64,000 bases of DNA from Eretmocerus hayati (lineage: Eukaryota; Arthropoda; Insecta; Hymenoptera; Aphelinidae), in contig CM056742.1 in assembly GCA_029851415.1 (NCBI GenBank), positions 87,534,748-87,598,747 of the forward strand, written 5' to 3'. Shown piece by piece: positions 43,776 through 55,376 of the stretch. The position numbers were made by a program, and so were the translations under genes. The notes under the pieces were generated by a model. The model searched no databases and was not told the origin of the DNA. It saw nothing but the letters and a program-made list of their open reading frames with translations. The first letter of the stretch is position 1; every line of letters starts with the position of its first letter.

Positions 43776-46641
43776 TTAGTAGTACTTGCACACATTTTGC
43801 ATAGCATCATGTTTGAAAGGCAAATACGAATCATGATTTCTAATATAACTTGGAAGATCATTCCATCTTCGCCTCAATCTAGCAACTACCGAATTAAAGC
43901 TCAAATTGCTGCTGAAAGGATCAACCGATAATGGTCTTGGATCTCTAGTTGGGTACGGATTACTCCTAGATTGAAAGAGTGAGGCAATGAATGAGCAATT
44001 TATCTTTCCTTTAAGAATATTCCAAACAAATGCTGTGTCTTTGAAATGATGTAGGGATTTAACAGTGCATATCTTATGATTCCTAGAAATATCAGTGAAA
44101 TCGTGGTTCAATCTATTCATAGGTGAGCCTAGGCGATAAGACAGACTCCGAAGGAATCTCCTTTGTACGGACTCTAATTCTGAAATCCTAGATTCCAAGT
44201 GAGGACTCCACATGATGGACGCATAAGTGAGAGATGGAAACAACGATACTTTTGTATAAGTTAAGATATGATTTTGGATTGCTAAAATCTTGCGTATTCC
44301 GATTGATGAAGCCAAGGTTTCTGAAAGCTTTAGAGACCGATTCACTGATATGGCTACCGAAATCAAGCTCACTGTCAAAAATAACCCCGAGATCTTTAAA
44401 GTTTATGACTCTCTCCAGCTTTTGCGATAAGATTGAGTAGACATAGTGATTTGGGAAAAGGTTACGGCTTATTGACATAGCTTTACATTTCTCAATGTTC
44501 AAGTTTAACCCATTGTGTATCGACCACTCAACAATACTAGACAAATCATCTTGAAGGAGTTTACAGTCAAGTGGAGAACTAATTCTCATGAAGAGTTTGA
44601 TGTCATCAGCATAAAGTAGGCACTTAGAGTTTCTGACAACTTCGATAATGTCATTTACAAAAACGTTGAACAAGAGAGGGCCAAGATGGGACCCCTGAGG
44701 AACTCCAGATTTGACATGTACTGGATCAGAAAAAGCTCCACAGAGTTTCACAATTTGGTACCTATCCGTCAGGTACGATTCAATCCATTTAACAAGCAGC
44801 TTCGGCACGCCTAAATTATGCAATTTACATAGTAATAACTTGTGATCGACCCTGTCAAATGCTTTTGAGAAATCAAGATACAGCACATCAGTTTGAAAAT
44901 GGCACTCTAGGTTATTAATCGTGTAATCGTAGAAATTCAATGAGTTAGTGATCGTAGATTTCCCCTTAATGAAGCCATGCTGATTCGAAATCAATCGATC
45001 GCAAATAACAGAATAAAGTTTATCAGCCATGATATAGTCAAGAAGCTTAGCAATAGCTCCAGTTATGGAAATAGGACGATAATTAGGAGCTGGAGTCCTA
45101 GCTCCACCTTTATGGATTGGTGTGACATACGAGTATTTCCACGATGAAGAGGAAACTCCATCCATGACAGATTTGTTAAAGAGATACTGTAAAGGGTCCA
45201 CTAAGTTGGCTCTACATTTTTTCAGAAATTGCATTGGAATACCATCATAACCAACAGATAAAGAGTCTTTCATATGACTAATGGCTCTAATAACATCATT
45301 TTCAGAAATATGTAAATCCACATCAATCTCAGTGGGATCTTTCAAATCACAGCTCAAATTGGAGTCTTTATAAACAGAACCAAAATAATCAGAAAAAATG
45401 CTCGCATTGTCAACTGGCGAGTTACCTACTCTATCCTTCCACGATATATTATTAGGATCAGAAGATGACTTTCTAAGCTTATTAACATACGACCAAAACG
45501 ATTTGGAATCATTCCTTAGATTACTTTCAACTTTATCAATGTAGTTTCTGTAGCAGACTTTAGATAGCCTAATACATTTGGCACGAAGTCGTTTAAACTC
45601 AATATGATATTTTTCTTCTCTAAACTGTTTCCATTTCAAGTGTTGGGTTTTCTTATCAATAATCAGAGAGATTAGTTCAGAAGTATACCATCTGGGATAG
45701 CTATCATTAGAAGAATGAAACTTCTTAGTTGGAACAAACTCATTGATAGGCTGAGCAACTGTATCATAAAAATCTTGTAGATCAGATTCAATACTATCAC
45801 TGTTAGAAAAAATGCTATTCCAGTTTACTTGAGAAAGGTAAGAATTAATTTGATCATAGTTTGCTTGAGAGAAATCAAATTGTACATTCTTAGGGAACAC
45901 TTTATCATGCACAGCATCAACAGCAAGTTCAGCTTTAAAGATTATAGGTATGTGATGATCATCAACTGTTGATAAAGTCTCTGGAGCAACAAATGAAGAT
46001 ATATTGCTTATATTACTGAAAAATAGATCAAGAGAATAACTTTTGTTACCAGGCACTGGGAAATATTGCTTCATATTCATAAAAGAGTAACCATTCCTAA
46101 TAATATCAGCACACACAGCATTTCTAGCAGACTTTGTATCAACAAACTCATACTTCAAGTTAGGCGTGTTAAACCAGTTGATACCAGGCACATTAAAGTC
46201 ACCTAAAACAATCCAGTCACAGTGACCATGAATTTCAGATAATTGATGTACAGCAGAAATATGTTCCTTATAGACAGATGGTAGAGATGCTGGGGGTAAA
46301 TAAGTGCAGCCGATGATGAGCTTCTTGTTCAAATGAAGAGTAACCACTGCGTAGACTTGTTCACAATCTTCAGAGATGAATTGACAACTTTTTGAGTGCA
46401 GAGATTTGTGTATTGCAATAAACACACCACCTCCACCTGGTGCATTAACCATCAAATTATATCTGTCTCTTCTGTAGATATTATAGTTATCAAGACCCAC
46501 TTCACTATCAGAGATGCCACTGTGAAGCCAAGTTTCAGTCAGAACAATCAAGTGAGGTGCATAAGAAAGAAGGTGTACATTGTTTCTCACTAAGTGCAGC
46601 TTGTTGCGTATACTGCGTACATTCTGGTAGTAAATAGTCAT
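43776..46641 (-). pseudogene. ORF2: endonuclease-reverse transcriptase, one frameshift
   Basis: It starts at ATG 46,639-46,641. The N-terminal APE-type endonuclease has YYQNVRSIRNK, LTETWLHSGI and LGDFNVPGINW, with a DDHHIPI end. The RT has SVGYDGIPMQFLKKC, NYRPISITGAIAKLLD, LYLDFSKAFDRVDH, SGVPQGSHLGPLLF and LLYADDIKLF. The frame ends at 44,188 after YLNLYKSIV. The C-terminal region (YASIMWSPHLESRISELES, RRFLRSL) continues in another frame to 43,776, so one indel lies near 44,25x. The ATG overlaps ORF1's stop as TGATG. Confidence 0.85.
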
Positions 46642-47621
46642 CAAAAATTTCCAGAAGCTCTCTGAGAGTTTTGCAGTTGGTTGAATGATGGTGCAGCATC
46701 AGATTTAACAATAGTAGGAACACCTTTGATGTAGCGTATACTTAGTCCACTTTCACCACTATCCAAGCGAGCTTTAAGCCTGGCAGCAGCTTCTTTGTAC
46801 TGTGCTTGTTGATTCTTAGTCTTGTCAAATCCCACAATAATTCTTCCAGGGATCTTCCTCTTATTTCTCATAACAAGGTGAGGATCTTGATTATTTGAAA
46901 AGGTAACAGCAATAGGACGTAGATGGTTACTTGATGGATTGCCAATTCTTGATACGACAAGATTTCTAGTATCAACAGGGATCTCTTTGAGGAGATTAAT
47001 AATCATACCATAATCAGCTGACTGGTTATTAGATTCAGGCACATTGAAGAATAGCAGGTTCCTTGATCTCAGCATACGTTCCTGAGCCTCATGAATTAGT
47101 TCCTCCATATTAGTAGCACTGGTGCTAGACATTACTTGAGACGAGAGAGACTTTGACACTTCAGCTCTAATGTTAGCTATATCTTGATGAAGTTTGGGAA
47201 TGTTGTCAACAGATGATTTTAGATTTTCAATATCTTCCTGCGCTGAATCAATTTTAACACTCAGAGAGTCAATGGTTGCACAAGATTCTTTGATGGATTT
47301 CAGTTCACTCTTAAGATTAGTTATATCTTTGGAGAAACTTTTATCCAGTGACTCAATATTGCACTTCAAACTGTCAAATTGTTTGTCAAAGCCTTCTTGT
47401 ATCGCATCCAACTTTTCACTCATAGTAATTTTACCAGAGCTCTCGCAGTCGGAGCACTTGAATTGGAATCTTGGTTTCTTTTTTAGTTCAGCAACTTTTA
47501 TCTCAGACGCGGTGAGATCTGCACATTCTTTCGCAGCATGAAACAGTTCAGTACATACAATACACGAAATGATAACCTGCTTTGCTTCAAAACACCCATT
47601 ACACTTAAAACAAGTTGACAT
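46641..47621 (-). CDS. ORF1: PHD-like zinc finger and coiled-coil protein
   Basis: An intact 326-aa protein from ATG 47,621. A Cys/His-rich N-terminus (CFKCNGCFEAK..ISCIVCTELFH..C...FKCSDC) resembles the PHD-type finger found in ORF1 of several CR1-group elements. It is followed by a long coiled-coil (about residues 70-170) and a C-terminal RNA-binding-like domain with RNLLFFNVPES and IPGRIIVGFDK. ORF1 proteins bind the element RNA. It is directly upstream of ORF2 with a one-base stop/start overlap. Confidence 0.75.
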   Translation of the reverse strand: MSTCFKCNGCFEAKQVIISCIVCTELFHAAKECADLTASEIKVAELKKKPRFQFKCSDCESSGKITMSEKLDAIQEGFDKQFDSLKCNIESLDKSFSKDITNLKSELKSIKESCATIDSLSVKIDSAQEDIENLKSSVDNIPKLHQDIANIRAEVSKSLSSQVMSSTSATNMEELIHEAQERMLRSRNLLFFNVPESNNQSADYGMIINLLKEIPVDTRNLVVSRIGNPSSNHLRPIAVTFSNNQDPHLVMRNKRKIPGRIIVGFDKTKNQQAQYKEAAARLKARLDSGESGLSIRYIKGVPTIVKSDAAPSFNQLQNSQRASGNF

Positions 47622-47640
47622 GATGCTGGTATCTTTGTCG

Positions 47641-48417
47641 ACGCAGGGGCCTTGAGTTGGCAGAAATCAGTTGAGCATGAGCACGTGGCACTTTATAGGT
47701 TAACTTTAATATTCAGATAATATAGATCTTTCAAATTCCAAGATGTTGCAGTGTTATTATTCAATGCCACTAACAGATGTAACAGTGCAAAATGTGCACA
47801 ATTTAGGACACACAATACTTGATTGTTGTTGTATAGACAATAATAAGCAACAAGCTAACTGAAGAGCAACTGTCCGCGGCAAGCGCCCTCCTAAAATTCG
47901 ACTCATCTCTTTGTCCTGGGGAAACCCCACCAGCGACGATGAGCGATTAGGAAATGTAGGTTATCAACAATAGTATGAATACGGCGCAAAAGAAGCGCTG
48001 AGTGGGCTTCTCCATCTGCGTCTTCTCGCACCACGAGCTTTTCCGCGAGCTTTAATCGCAACGCTCTCCTTACCCAGTTATTGTAGTCGTAGAGTCTAGG
48101 CGCATCCCGCGCCGTGTAAAGTCATTATAAGTCTCTCTCAAGTATTCATAGAACTCTTTCATTGAATAAACGTCTACTGAATAAATCTACGGAACCATCT
48201 ACTTCTATTGGCATCCACTTCCACCCCCGTCTGCCACAATTAGCGGAGACAGAGGAGAACCATAACCCTAACAGACTGGTGACAGCGGTTTGGGCTCTGT
48301 TGTGGAAGGAAGCCATACAAAATTTCTCTACTACCACTCTGTGCGAGACAACAACTGGAGGCAATTTCTTGAACCTTGCTGGGGATATCCAATTTTGAAG
48401 GAAGGAAGTCGAACGAC
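47641..48417. other. Region upstream of the gypsy gag; possible LTR/leader
   Basis: No gene. It probably contains the 5' LTR and leader of the gypsy element, but no matching 3' LTR is in the window. TGGTGACAGCGG at about 48,282-48,293 might be a primer-binding site. The boundary cannot be set. Confidence 0.35.
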
Positions 48418-48461
48418 ATGAAACCACAAACACTTTTAATCCTCATCATCGCTACATCTGG
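48418..48461 (+). CDS. Possible short signal-peptide exon upstream of gag
   Basis: ATG 48,418 starts MKPQTLLILIIATSG, a signal-peptide-like hydrophobic stretch, and ends at a strong donor (GG|GTAAGTAAT). A polypyrimidine tract and tandem AGs (TTCTAGAGAG) lie at 48,531-48,545. Splicing to the third AG (intron 48,462-48,545) keeps the gag frame; the first AG does not. Such a leader exon could instead serve a spliced downstream ORF. Confidence 0.35.
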
Positions 48462-48545
48462 GTAAGTAATTCAAAATTATCCCTTTTTCTGTCCCTCGTG
48501 GGGAGAGCGCGAGGCACAGACCTGAATTTTTTTTCTTCTAGAGAG

Positions 48546-51216
48546 CTTACGGGACCACTTAGAGACCACCCAAATTGCAACAGGAGCACGTCCCAAATTC
48601 GCTAGATATAATTTAGAACCCGAACTGAATGGAAACATTGAAACCCTGAGATTTAACGTGGAATCAACGAGATTAGAGAACATGCCTACACAATACCCAC
48701 ACACACATACACAATTAACGGAAAATTTTCCGGAAAATCCTGATGGATTTCATGATCATCAAATGATGAGAAACGATGAGTGGCCTCTCGTTAGTGATAA
48801 ATCACACGTTCGTTTTGGGCAAGATTACGGGCGAGATACTCCAAATCTCGGCGCCGAAAATCTTGCTAAGCATAGATTCAGGAGGGACTTTCACAGTCCT
48901 GGCGCTGAGGACCTTGATGGTCAACGTGAGTGGCACAGGTCGGCGAACCTGGATGCTAATTCAATGCGTCCCATGTTCAGACAAGAGTTTCACACTCTTA
49001 AGACTGAAGTGGCTAGAAGTCGCAAGTCCAGGTCAGATCCTCAGGATCTTGATGATGAGAAAGTCAACAGTAAGGTGACCAGGTGAGAGCTTCAGAGCCT
49101 CGGTACTGAGTCTAGTTATAAGGAGATGTCCAAGAGGGGTTTGGATGTCACAAGTAGTTATAAAGACTTAGAGTTAAAGCTTTATCAAAACGAACGACGT
49201 GAAGATGATGAGAAGCCACGATCCCCAGGGGATTTTGATACTTTGAATAAACACCATTTCGATGTTCGATCTCGTAGAAATACGCGGGACAAAAACTACA
49301 AAAATCCAGAAGACTCGTACGATGACGAGCTTTATCACACACAACAGGAATCCAAACGTTCTCACCGAAATAAATATACAAAACAGGCACGAAAACACAA
49401 AATCACTCAAAATATTTCCGATTCCGAATCATCTTCCACTGATTCAGATACGCAAGATGAATTAAAATATGAGAGCAGCAGCAATCATAGCAAGAAATCC
49501 GATCGATCTGTAGTGAATGCGCAGTATGGGAATAGAAAATCCAACTACAGTCGGAAATCTGGACGATACAGTGATCAAAACTCGAACGCGAGTACACGCA
49601 CTCGCCGCGCAAATTCAAGAAATATGTCTACACAATCAAACACTGACCGCAGGCACACTTCAAAATTCCCATTAACTCTGAGTCAAGCACTAAATAACAT
49701 CATGCCATATGATGGAAACCCCGACATGCTAGCCATTTTCTGTCAAAATATTTGATACATAGTAAATGAATACGGCCCAGAATCTGAACCATGGGTTTTG
49801 TCCGCATTGTCGAGCATACTTAGAGGTCGAGCCGCGGAAGGATATATAGCGAGATTAACTCAGTACACTTCAGTCGAGAGATTGCTAGACGACATGACTA
49901 CTCAATATAGTGGAGTCGGTGGGGCAGACAAGGTTCTCGCTGAATTAAAATTAATTCAACAGAAATCAGGAGAAGGTGCAGGAGATTATGGTTCACGCGT
50001 TCAAACTCTCCACAACCGATTATTAAACGTGTACGATTCTGATCAAAATCTAAAAGATTGGGAGCGAAAAATATACAAGAATAATGCAGACAACGAAGCA
50101 TTACAACAATTCATATTCGGTCTCGCGGGAGCACTAGAACATCAGGTCAGATCCACTAATCCTACAACCTTACGTGAAGGCATCGCGGAAGCTGTAAATT
50201 TCGAAAATAAGACGAGCGCCAGAACACTTTTCTCAGGGAGAATTCCTGATCGGAGCTCAGTTGGAATGGCACCGATTATAAATGCCCAAATCGATGCGAA
50301 ATTAGAGGAAAAACGTGCATCAGAGCCCCAACCAATTGAAAATGTCGCAATTAGACGAGGTATCGTTTCGGATGAATGTAGATACTGCCATGTCTCGGGC
50401 CATTTTGAGAGAGAATGCCCACGTAGAATCCAAAATTCAAAGCTTTGCAGAGTTGGTCGCAAACCAGGGCATACATTCAAAGATTGTCGTGATTTACACG
50501 AGATGATTAACTCTAATTTGATTGATTTTTCGGCAATTCTCTAAAGCCAAGTGAACCGCACAACAACAGATCGGGATAAGAGTCGCCCAAATACACCGCT
50601 TATGATGGAAACACGAGGAGAGAGTGGGCGTGACGGAATGAGACGCGTGGATTCAAGATATGGCCCGCCTCGCCGCGATAACGAGCGTTACAATGGAGGA
50701 CCGTTGAGGCAATATGATTCGGGGAACCCAAATTATTTCAGAAATGACATGAATCGCGACCGGAACGCCTATGGCAGGAATCATGATAATATATATCTAA
50801 ATCGTCCGCAAAATAACTACGGATATAGAAACGGAAACCGCGAAAATTTTATGGATAGAAACGATAGAAGAGGGAATTACAATAATGGCATGAATCGCAA
50901 CAGAAACTATCCATCAAATAATGATCGCGATAAATATCGTGGCCAGGGATTGAATTCTTATAGCAATTCTCATTATAATCGAGGCAATAATGGGCGACGT
51001 TATCAGAACAATTGGCAAAACAATAATAATAATCGTAGTAAGAATAACCAGGGACAGAATAATAATAATGGCGGTAATTATTTCGAACGAAACGAAAGAT
51101 GGGATCAAAATACGAGAAAGGTAGCTTCGAATGAAAATCCATCAAGTAAACGAGAAATTCCTTTAAACTTCCAAGATGCTCGGCATCAAGCCGCGGGGTC
51201 GAGCACGAACAATTAA
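48546..51216 (+). pseudogene. gag: Ty3/gypsy Gag with long N-terminal extension, three in-frame stops
   Basis: One frame runs from about 48,546 to TAA 51,214-51,216, broken only by TGA 49,084-49,086, TGA 49,753-49,755 and TAA 50,542-50,544. The first 1 kb is charged and disordered. The capsid region (ALNNIMPYDGNPDMLAIF to NPTTLREGIAEAVNFE) is followed by zinc knuckles near 50.4 kb. The first is complete (CRYCHVSGHFEREC). The second has lost one Cys (CRVGRKPGHTFKDC). The C-terminal 220 codons are very rich in Asn, Arg, Gly and Tyr. Pol follows in the -1 frame. Confidence 0.75.
51162..51205 (+). promoter_or_regulatory. Candidate -1 ribosomal frameshift site (TTTAAAC plus stem)
   Basis: TTTAAAC at 51,162-51,168 is read as T TTA AAC in the gag frame, the X XXY YYZ phasing needed for -1 slippage. 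Nine nucleotides later GCTCG (51,178) can pair with CGAGC (51,200-51,204). The pol frame is -1 relative to gag, is open across this point, and gag stops 46 nt downstream. Confidence 0.65.
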
Positions 51217-53386
51217 ATGAACCGAAGAAACCACAGCGGCATGTCTCGATTCGTCTCCTCGATGCAAGCCAACAAAAACATCCGGTGGTTGAGTTTCACA
51301 GTGACAATTTTAAGAATAATGTGTGCCAAATTTACGCCGACACGGGGGCGGATATTACATTGCTGAAAGCAAAATGCGTCAAAGAAGATATAAAGATTGA
51401 TAGGGACTATATTGTATCAATCAGTGGCGTTACCGCTGGGGAATGTTTTACTTTGGGGAAAATGAAGATGAATTCAAATGGGCTAGATTGTGATGTCCAT
51501 ATTGTGCCAAATGATTTCGCGATTAATACGGATGGACTCCTCGGATGGAGGGAATTCGAAAAACATGGGGGAATAATTGACGCCAGAGCGAGGTGTCTTA
51601 GATTTGCGGAGTTGCAAATACCTTTCGTGGAAAAGGTCAAATTCAAAATACCCCCGCGCACAAGACAAGTTATCTACGCGAAAGTGAAAAATGATGTAAA
51701 AGTAGGATTCGTAGGACTTCAGGACCTAGGACAAGGGATCCTGTTCAGAAATTTTGTCGCGACGAATGACAACGGCAAAGCCTACGCGATTCGTATAAAT
51801 ATTAATGATACGGAAATTGAAATAGAACCCCCGGAAATGTCCCTTGAATTATGCGAAACAGTAGAAATGAAAAAAGATATTTCTGATGAAGAGGACTCAG
51901 AGGACGAATTAAATACAAAACAGAGAGTCAATATATCGAAATTCGCGACGGAAGAAGTAAAAGATCGCGCCGCGAAAGTTTTCGATAGGATAGATCCTAA
52001 AACATTGGAAGGTCTGAATGAAGAAGAGATACAACATATAAAGGATCTCATAAAAGAGAATCCTTACGTTCTTGGATTACCAGGGGAAAATTTGAAGGCT
52101 ACACACTTGATTACGCATAGAATAGTCACAAAAACTGATAGACCCATAAGAGTGAAACGCCATAGGCACCCACCCGAGATTAAAGAGGAGATGCAAAAGC
52201 AAATTGACGAATTACTTGAGGCAGTTATTATTGAACCCGCGGAATCACCGTATTCAAGTGCCATGTGGATAGTTCCAAAGAAACCAGGTCGCAATGGTGA
52301 AAAAAGGTGGCGAATGGTTACAGATTTCAGACAATTGAATGAGATTACAGTGGGCGATACCTACCCTTTACCTAACCCCACAGAAATAATAGAGAGTGTG
52401 GTAAATGCCAAAAATATTACGGCAATCGACTTGAAACAAGAGTACTACCAAATAAGGATGCATAAGGACGATGCACATCTCACTGCATTTCCAGAGCCTT
52501 ACGCCGGATTATATTGCTATAAGCGCCTCCTCATGGGCTTATCTAATAGTCCAAGTACTTTCCAAAAACTAATTGATCTCACACTCGCCGGATTGATTGG
52601 AACTGAACTCTACAGCTATCTTGACGATATAATCCTGTTTGCAGATTGTCTTGAAACACATGGCGTCAAATTTAGAAGACTCTTGAAAAGATTAAGCGAC
52701 GCGAACTTTACTATAGAGCCAAGCAAATGTCAGTTTCTCCAAAAAGAGGCAAGCTTTCTAGGTCACATAGCGGGCAACGGTAAAATTCGCCCCGATCCCA
52801 AGAAAATCGAAGCTGTTCGCAATTATCCTGTACCCACAACCATCAAGAAAGTCAGACAATTTTTAGGACTTGCTTCGTATTACCGCAGATTTATTAAAGG
52901 CTTCGCAAACATAGCATATCCGCTAAATTTACTTTTGAGGGGGAACGTGGAATTTTATTGGGGACCGGAACAACAGAAAGCATTCGAAGAATTAAAGGAA
53001 GCTCTTTATAAATACCCCGTATTACGTCCACCTGTGCATGACCTCCCATACCTGATTATTACCGATAGTTCCGATTGGGCGATATCTGCGATCCTCAGCC
53101 AAGGTAAATTAGGAGAAGAGCACGTTTGTGCCTATGCATCGAGAACGTTAAAACCCTCAGAAACGAAGTACGGAACTTATGATCGTGAATTGCTCGCTAT
53201 ATGCTACGGGATACAAGAATATCGACCTTGGATATACGGGAAAAAATTTACAGTCGTCACAGATCACGAGCCCCTTAAACACTTTCATACTACAAAGAAG
53301 CCAGACCTGAGATTCAATAGGCTTAAAGCATTTATAAGAGGACACTCTTTCGAAATTTTATACCGACCCGGACACAACAATAGGCA
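51169..53386 (+). pseudogene. pol: Gypsy Pol: protease, reverse transcriptase, RNase H
   Basis: The frame is -1 to gag and uninterrupted to the MITE at 53,387. The protease has IYADTGADITLLKA. The RT has WRMVTDFRQLNEIT, DLKQEYYQI, FPEPYAGLYCYKRLLMGLSNSPSTFQ (in place of the usual FxTxxGxYxF) and the catalytic YLDDIILFAD. The connection has ASFLGHIAG and KKVRQFLGLASYYRRFI. RNase H has ITDSSDWAISAIL, YGTYDRELLAI and VVTDHEPLKHF, ending RPGHNN. This is a standard Ty3/gypsy order. The copy is interrupted after RNase H by a palindrome-targeting MITE, but the frame is preserved around it. Confidence 0.9.
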
Positions 53387-53858
53387 TCTTGCATTTTTTT
53401 TGACCCCCCAAAAAAAAGGTTTGGCAAATTCGAGCAAATCGAGATAGGTAGGGTGCAATTGGAAAAAAAATCCCCAAAAATTGTTTTCATCTCGCGCAAA
53501 TTGTTTGAAAGTCTGATGACTTGCACTGTGTGACGTCACTCCGACAAAATCGTCGACTGCCGCTATTGTATGGCGTCTTGCAATTTCTTTGATCCCTCCA
53601 GAAAAAGGTTTGGCAAATTCGAGCAAATCGAGACAAGTATTGTGCAATTGAAGAAAAGATCCCAAAAATTTTCTTCTTCTTGCGCATATTGTTTGACAGT
53701 AGGATGACTTGCACCGTGTGACACAATCGTCTGACTTTCAAATAATTTGCGCAAGTTGTAAACAATTTTTGGGAATTTCTTTCCAATTGCACCTTACTCA
53801 TCTCGATTTGCTCAAATTTGCCAAACCTTTTTTTTGGGGGGTCAAAAAAAATGCAAGA
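53387..53858. mobile_element. MITE A (TCTTGCA...TGCAAGA) inside gypsy pol
   Basis: Inverted termini start TCTTGCATTTTTTTTGACCC and extend roughly 80-130 bp. The sequence immediately outside is AATAGGCA on the left and its complement TGCCTATT on the right, so the insertion lies at the centre of a 16-bp palindrome. No direct target duplication is evident. Removing exactly this interval leaves the pol frame continuous. A second, partial copy of the left arm lies inside at about 53,577-53,715. Confidence 0.75.
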
Positions 53859-54463
53859 TGCCTATTCTAACGCAGATTCACTGTCTAGGAATCCAGTACT
53901 GAAAGAAGGAGAAAAAAATCCAGAACGCCCGCGAGTCGAGTTGTTTATGCAAGAAGACGAGCCCGGAGCTCATATTCTGCGAATTGAGACGGCACAAGTT
54001 CAAGTTGCCACTCGAGGTCGAAAGAGAAAATTAGAAGAGTTAGAGCAATCAGAAGATAATATCGCGATTGGATGGAATAAGTCCACTCAATATGATCAAA
54101 AATTGCGTGAGTCGAGTAGTAGTGGTAGTAGTAGTAGTTCTTCGCTCGGCAAAAGTAGCGACGAAGAGTGGAGTGGTACTCAAGAGGCAGATCAAAAGAT
54201 AAGATCCCAAAATCGAATAGTTGAAGAAGGAGGACGATTTCCCCTATTTCAAATGTTGAGAGAAATAGAAGATCATCCCGCGGCCGAGCGTATTATCAGC
54301 CAAGCGACTAACGAAGCTGACGTTCTCCCACGTTTATCAGATAGAGGTTTGAAATTTAGGCAGTAAAATACGAATCACGAGCTCGCCAAAGGACGGAATA
54401 ATTATCGATAGACCGGTAATAGATCGAAACCCACCACTCTCACAAAGAAACAAGCAATTGGGG
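53859..54463 (+). pseudogene. Gypsy pol linker after RNase H
   Basis: It resumes with SNADSLSRNPVL, the usual end of the RNase H region (ADALSR-like). It then encodes about 170 residues of charged linker with a basic KRKLEELEQSED stretch and a Ser run. The frame ends at 54,364-54,366; another frame continues to the next MITE. No catalytic motif. The long linker before the OTU domain is unusual for gypsy Pol. Confidence 0.6.
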
Positions 54464-55376
54464 TCTTGCATTTTTTTTGACCCCCTCAAAAAAAGGTTTG
54501 GCAATTTTGAGCAAATTAGAATGAGTATTGTGCAATTAGAGAAAAAATTCCCAAAAATTTTCTTCACCTTGCGCAAATTGTTTGAAAGTCGGACGACTTG
54601 AGAGTGACCATAGTGGGTGAGCGCCGTGTGACGTCACACCGATACAAATTGAAACCAGTCCCATGCTCAAATGTATGAGATTGATGAAAAAGTCTTGGAC
54701 TACAATTTTTCGAGAATAATTCACTAACTTATCTCGCAAGAGTGTGCAGTAGCGTCTTAATTCTGTCTAGGAGAGGTGAAAAAATCAGTCAAGAACGTCA
54801 GTATATCAACAATGGACTCAGAGGTTAGTGTCCCAATGCTACATAAATTATGTTCCTAAATGATGTGAAATTGAAATCATGATCACTGCTTGATATCAAT
54901 TTCAAGTCTAATTTTTATCCTCTTTGATCTAGGAATCCCACACAAGTAATGAGGTTACCACCACAGATTCTGAGAAGCCCAAAAAACTACCATATAAGAC
55001 TCGCTTTGTTCTTGAGATCGAGGATTTACCTTTGTGTTTTTGCTCCTCTGACTTCTGGGGCGTTGAATCAGCTTTCACGAAACCTTCTTCTATTCTATTA
55101 GCCATGACGATATATTTATTCACTCAGAAATTTGGAGATAATAAGAGAAAAATCTGGCAAGCCATACGTTTACAATAGCAGTAGCCGGCATCTGTATCGG
55201 TGTGACGTCACACGGCGCTCACCCACTATGGTCACTCTCAAGTCGTCTGACTTTCAAACAATTTGCGCAAGATGAAAAAAATTTTTGGGATTTTTTTTTT
55301 AATTGCACAATACTTATCTTAATTTGCTCGAATTTGCCAAACCTTTACTTGAGGGGGTCAAAAAAAAAATGCAAGA
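54464..55376. mobile_element. MITE B, same family, ~0.9 kb
   Basis: It has the same termini as MITE A (TCTTGCATTTTTTTTGACCCC at the left, complement at the right) with about 185-bp inverted repeats that include GTGTGACGTCAC and a GTGACCATAGTGGGTGAGCG block. The outside sequences are AATTGGGG and CCCCAATT, again an inverted pair. The interior (54,650-55,195) has only short ORFs. Confidence 0.75.

Larger units (their letters stand above)
43568..47640 (-). mobile_element. Two-ORF non-LTR retrotransposon (CR1 group)
   Basis: A nearly full-length minus-strand element with ORF1, ORF2 (endonuclease plus RT) and a 3' UTR of about 200 bp ending at the TA repeat. One frameshift in ORF2 makes it inactive. 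The exact 5' boundary upstream of ORF1 is not clear. Confidence 0.8.

Noticed and set aside
48282..48293. TGGTGACAGCGG as a firm primer-binding site
   Set aside because: I cannot match it with certainty to a tRNA 3' end and no LTR pair supports it; kept only as a possibility.
50914..51145. Minus-strand Tyr/Ile-rich ORFs at 50.85-51.15 kb
   Set aside because: They are antisense shadows of the Asn/Arg-rich Gag C-terminus.
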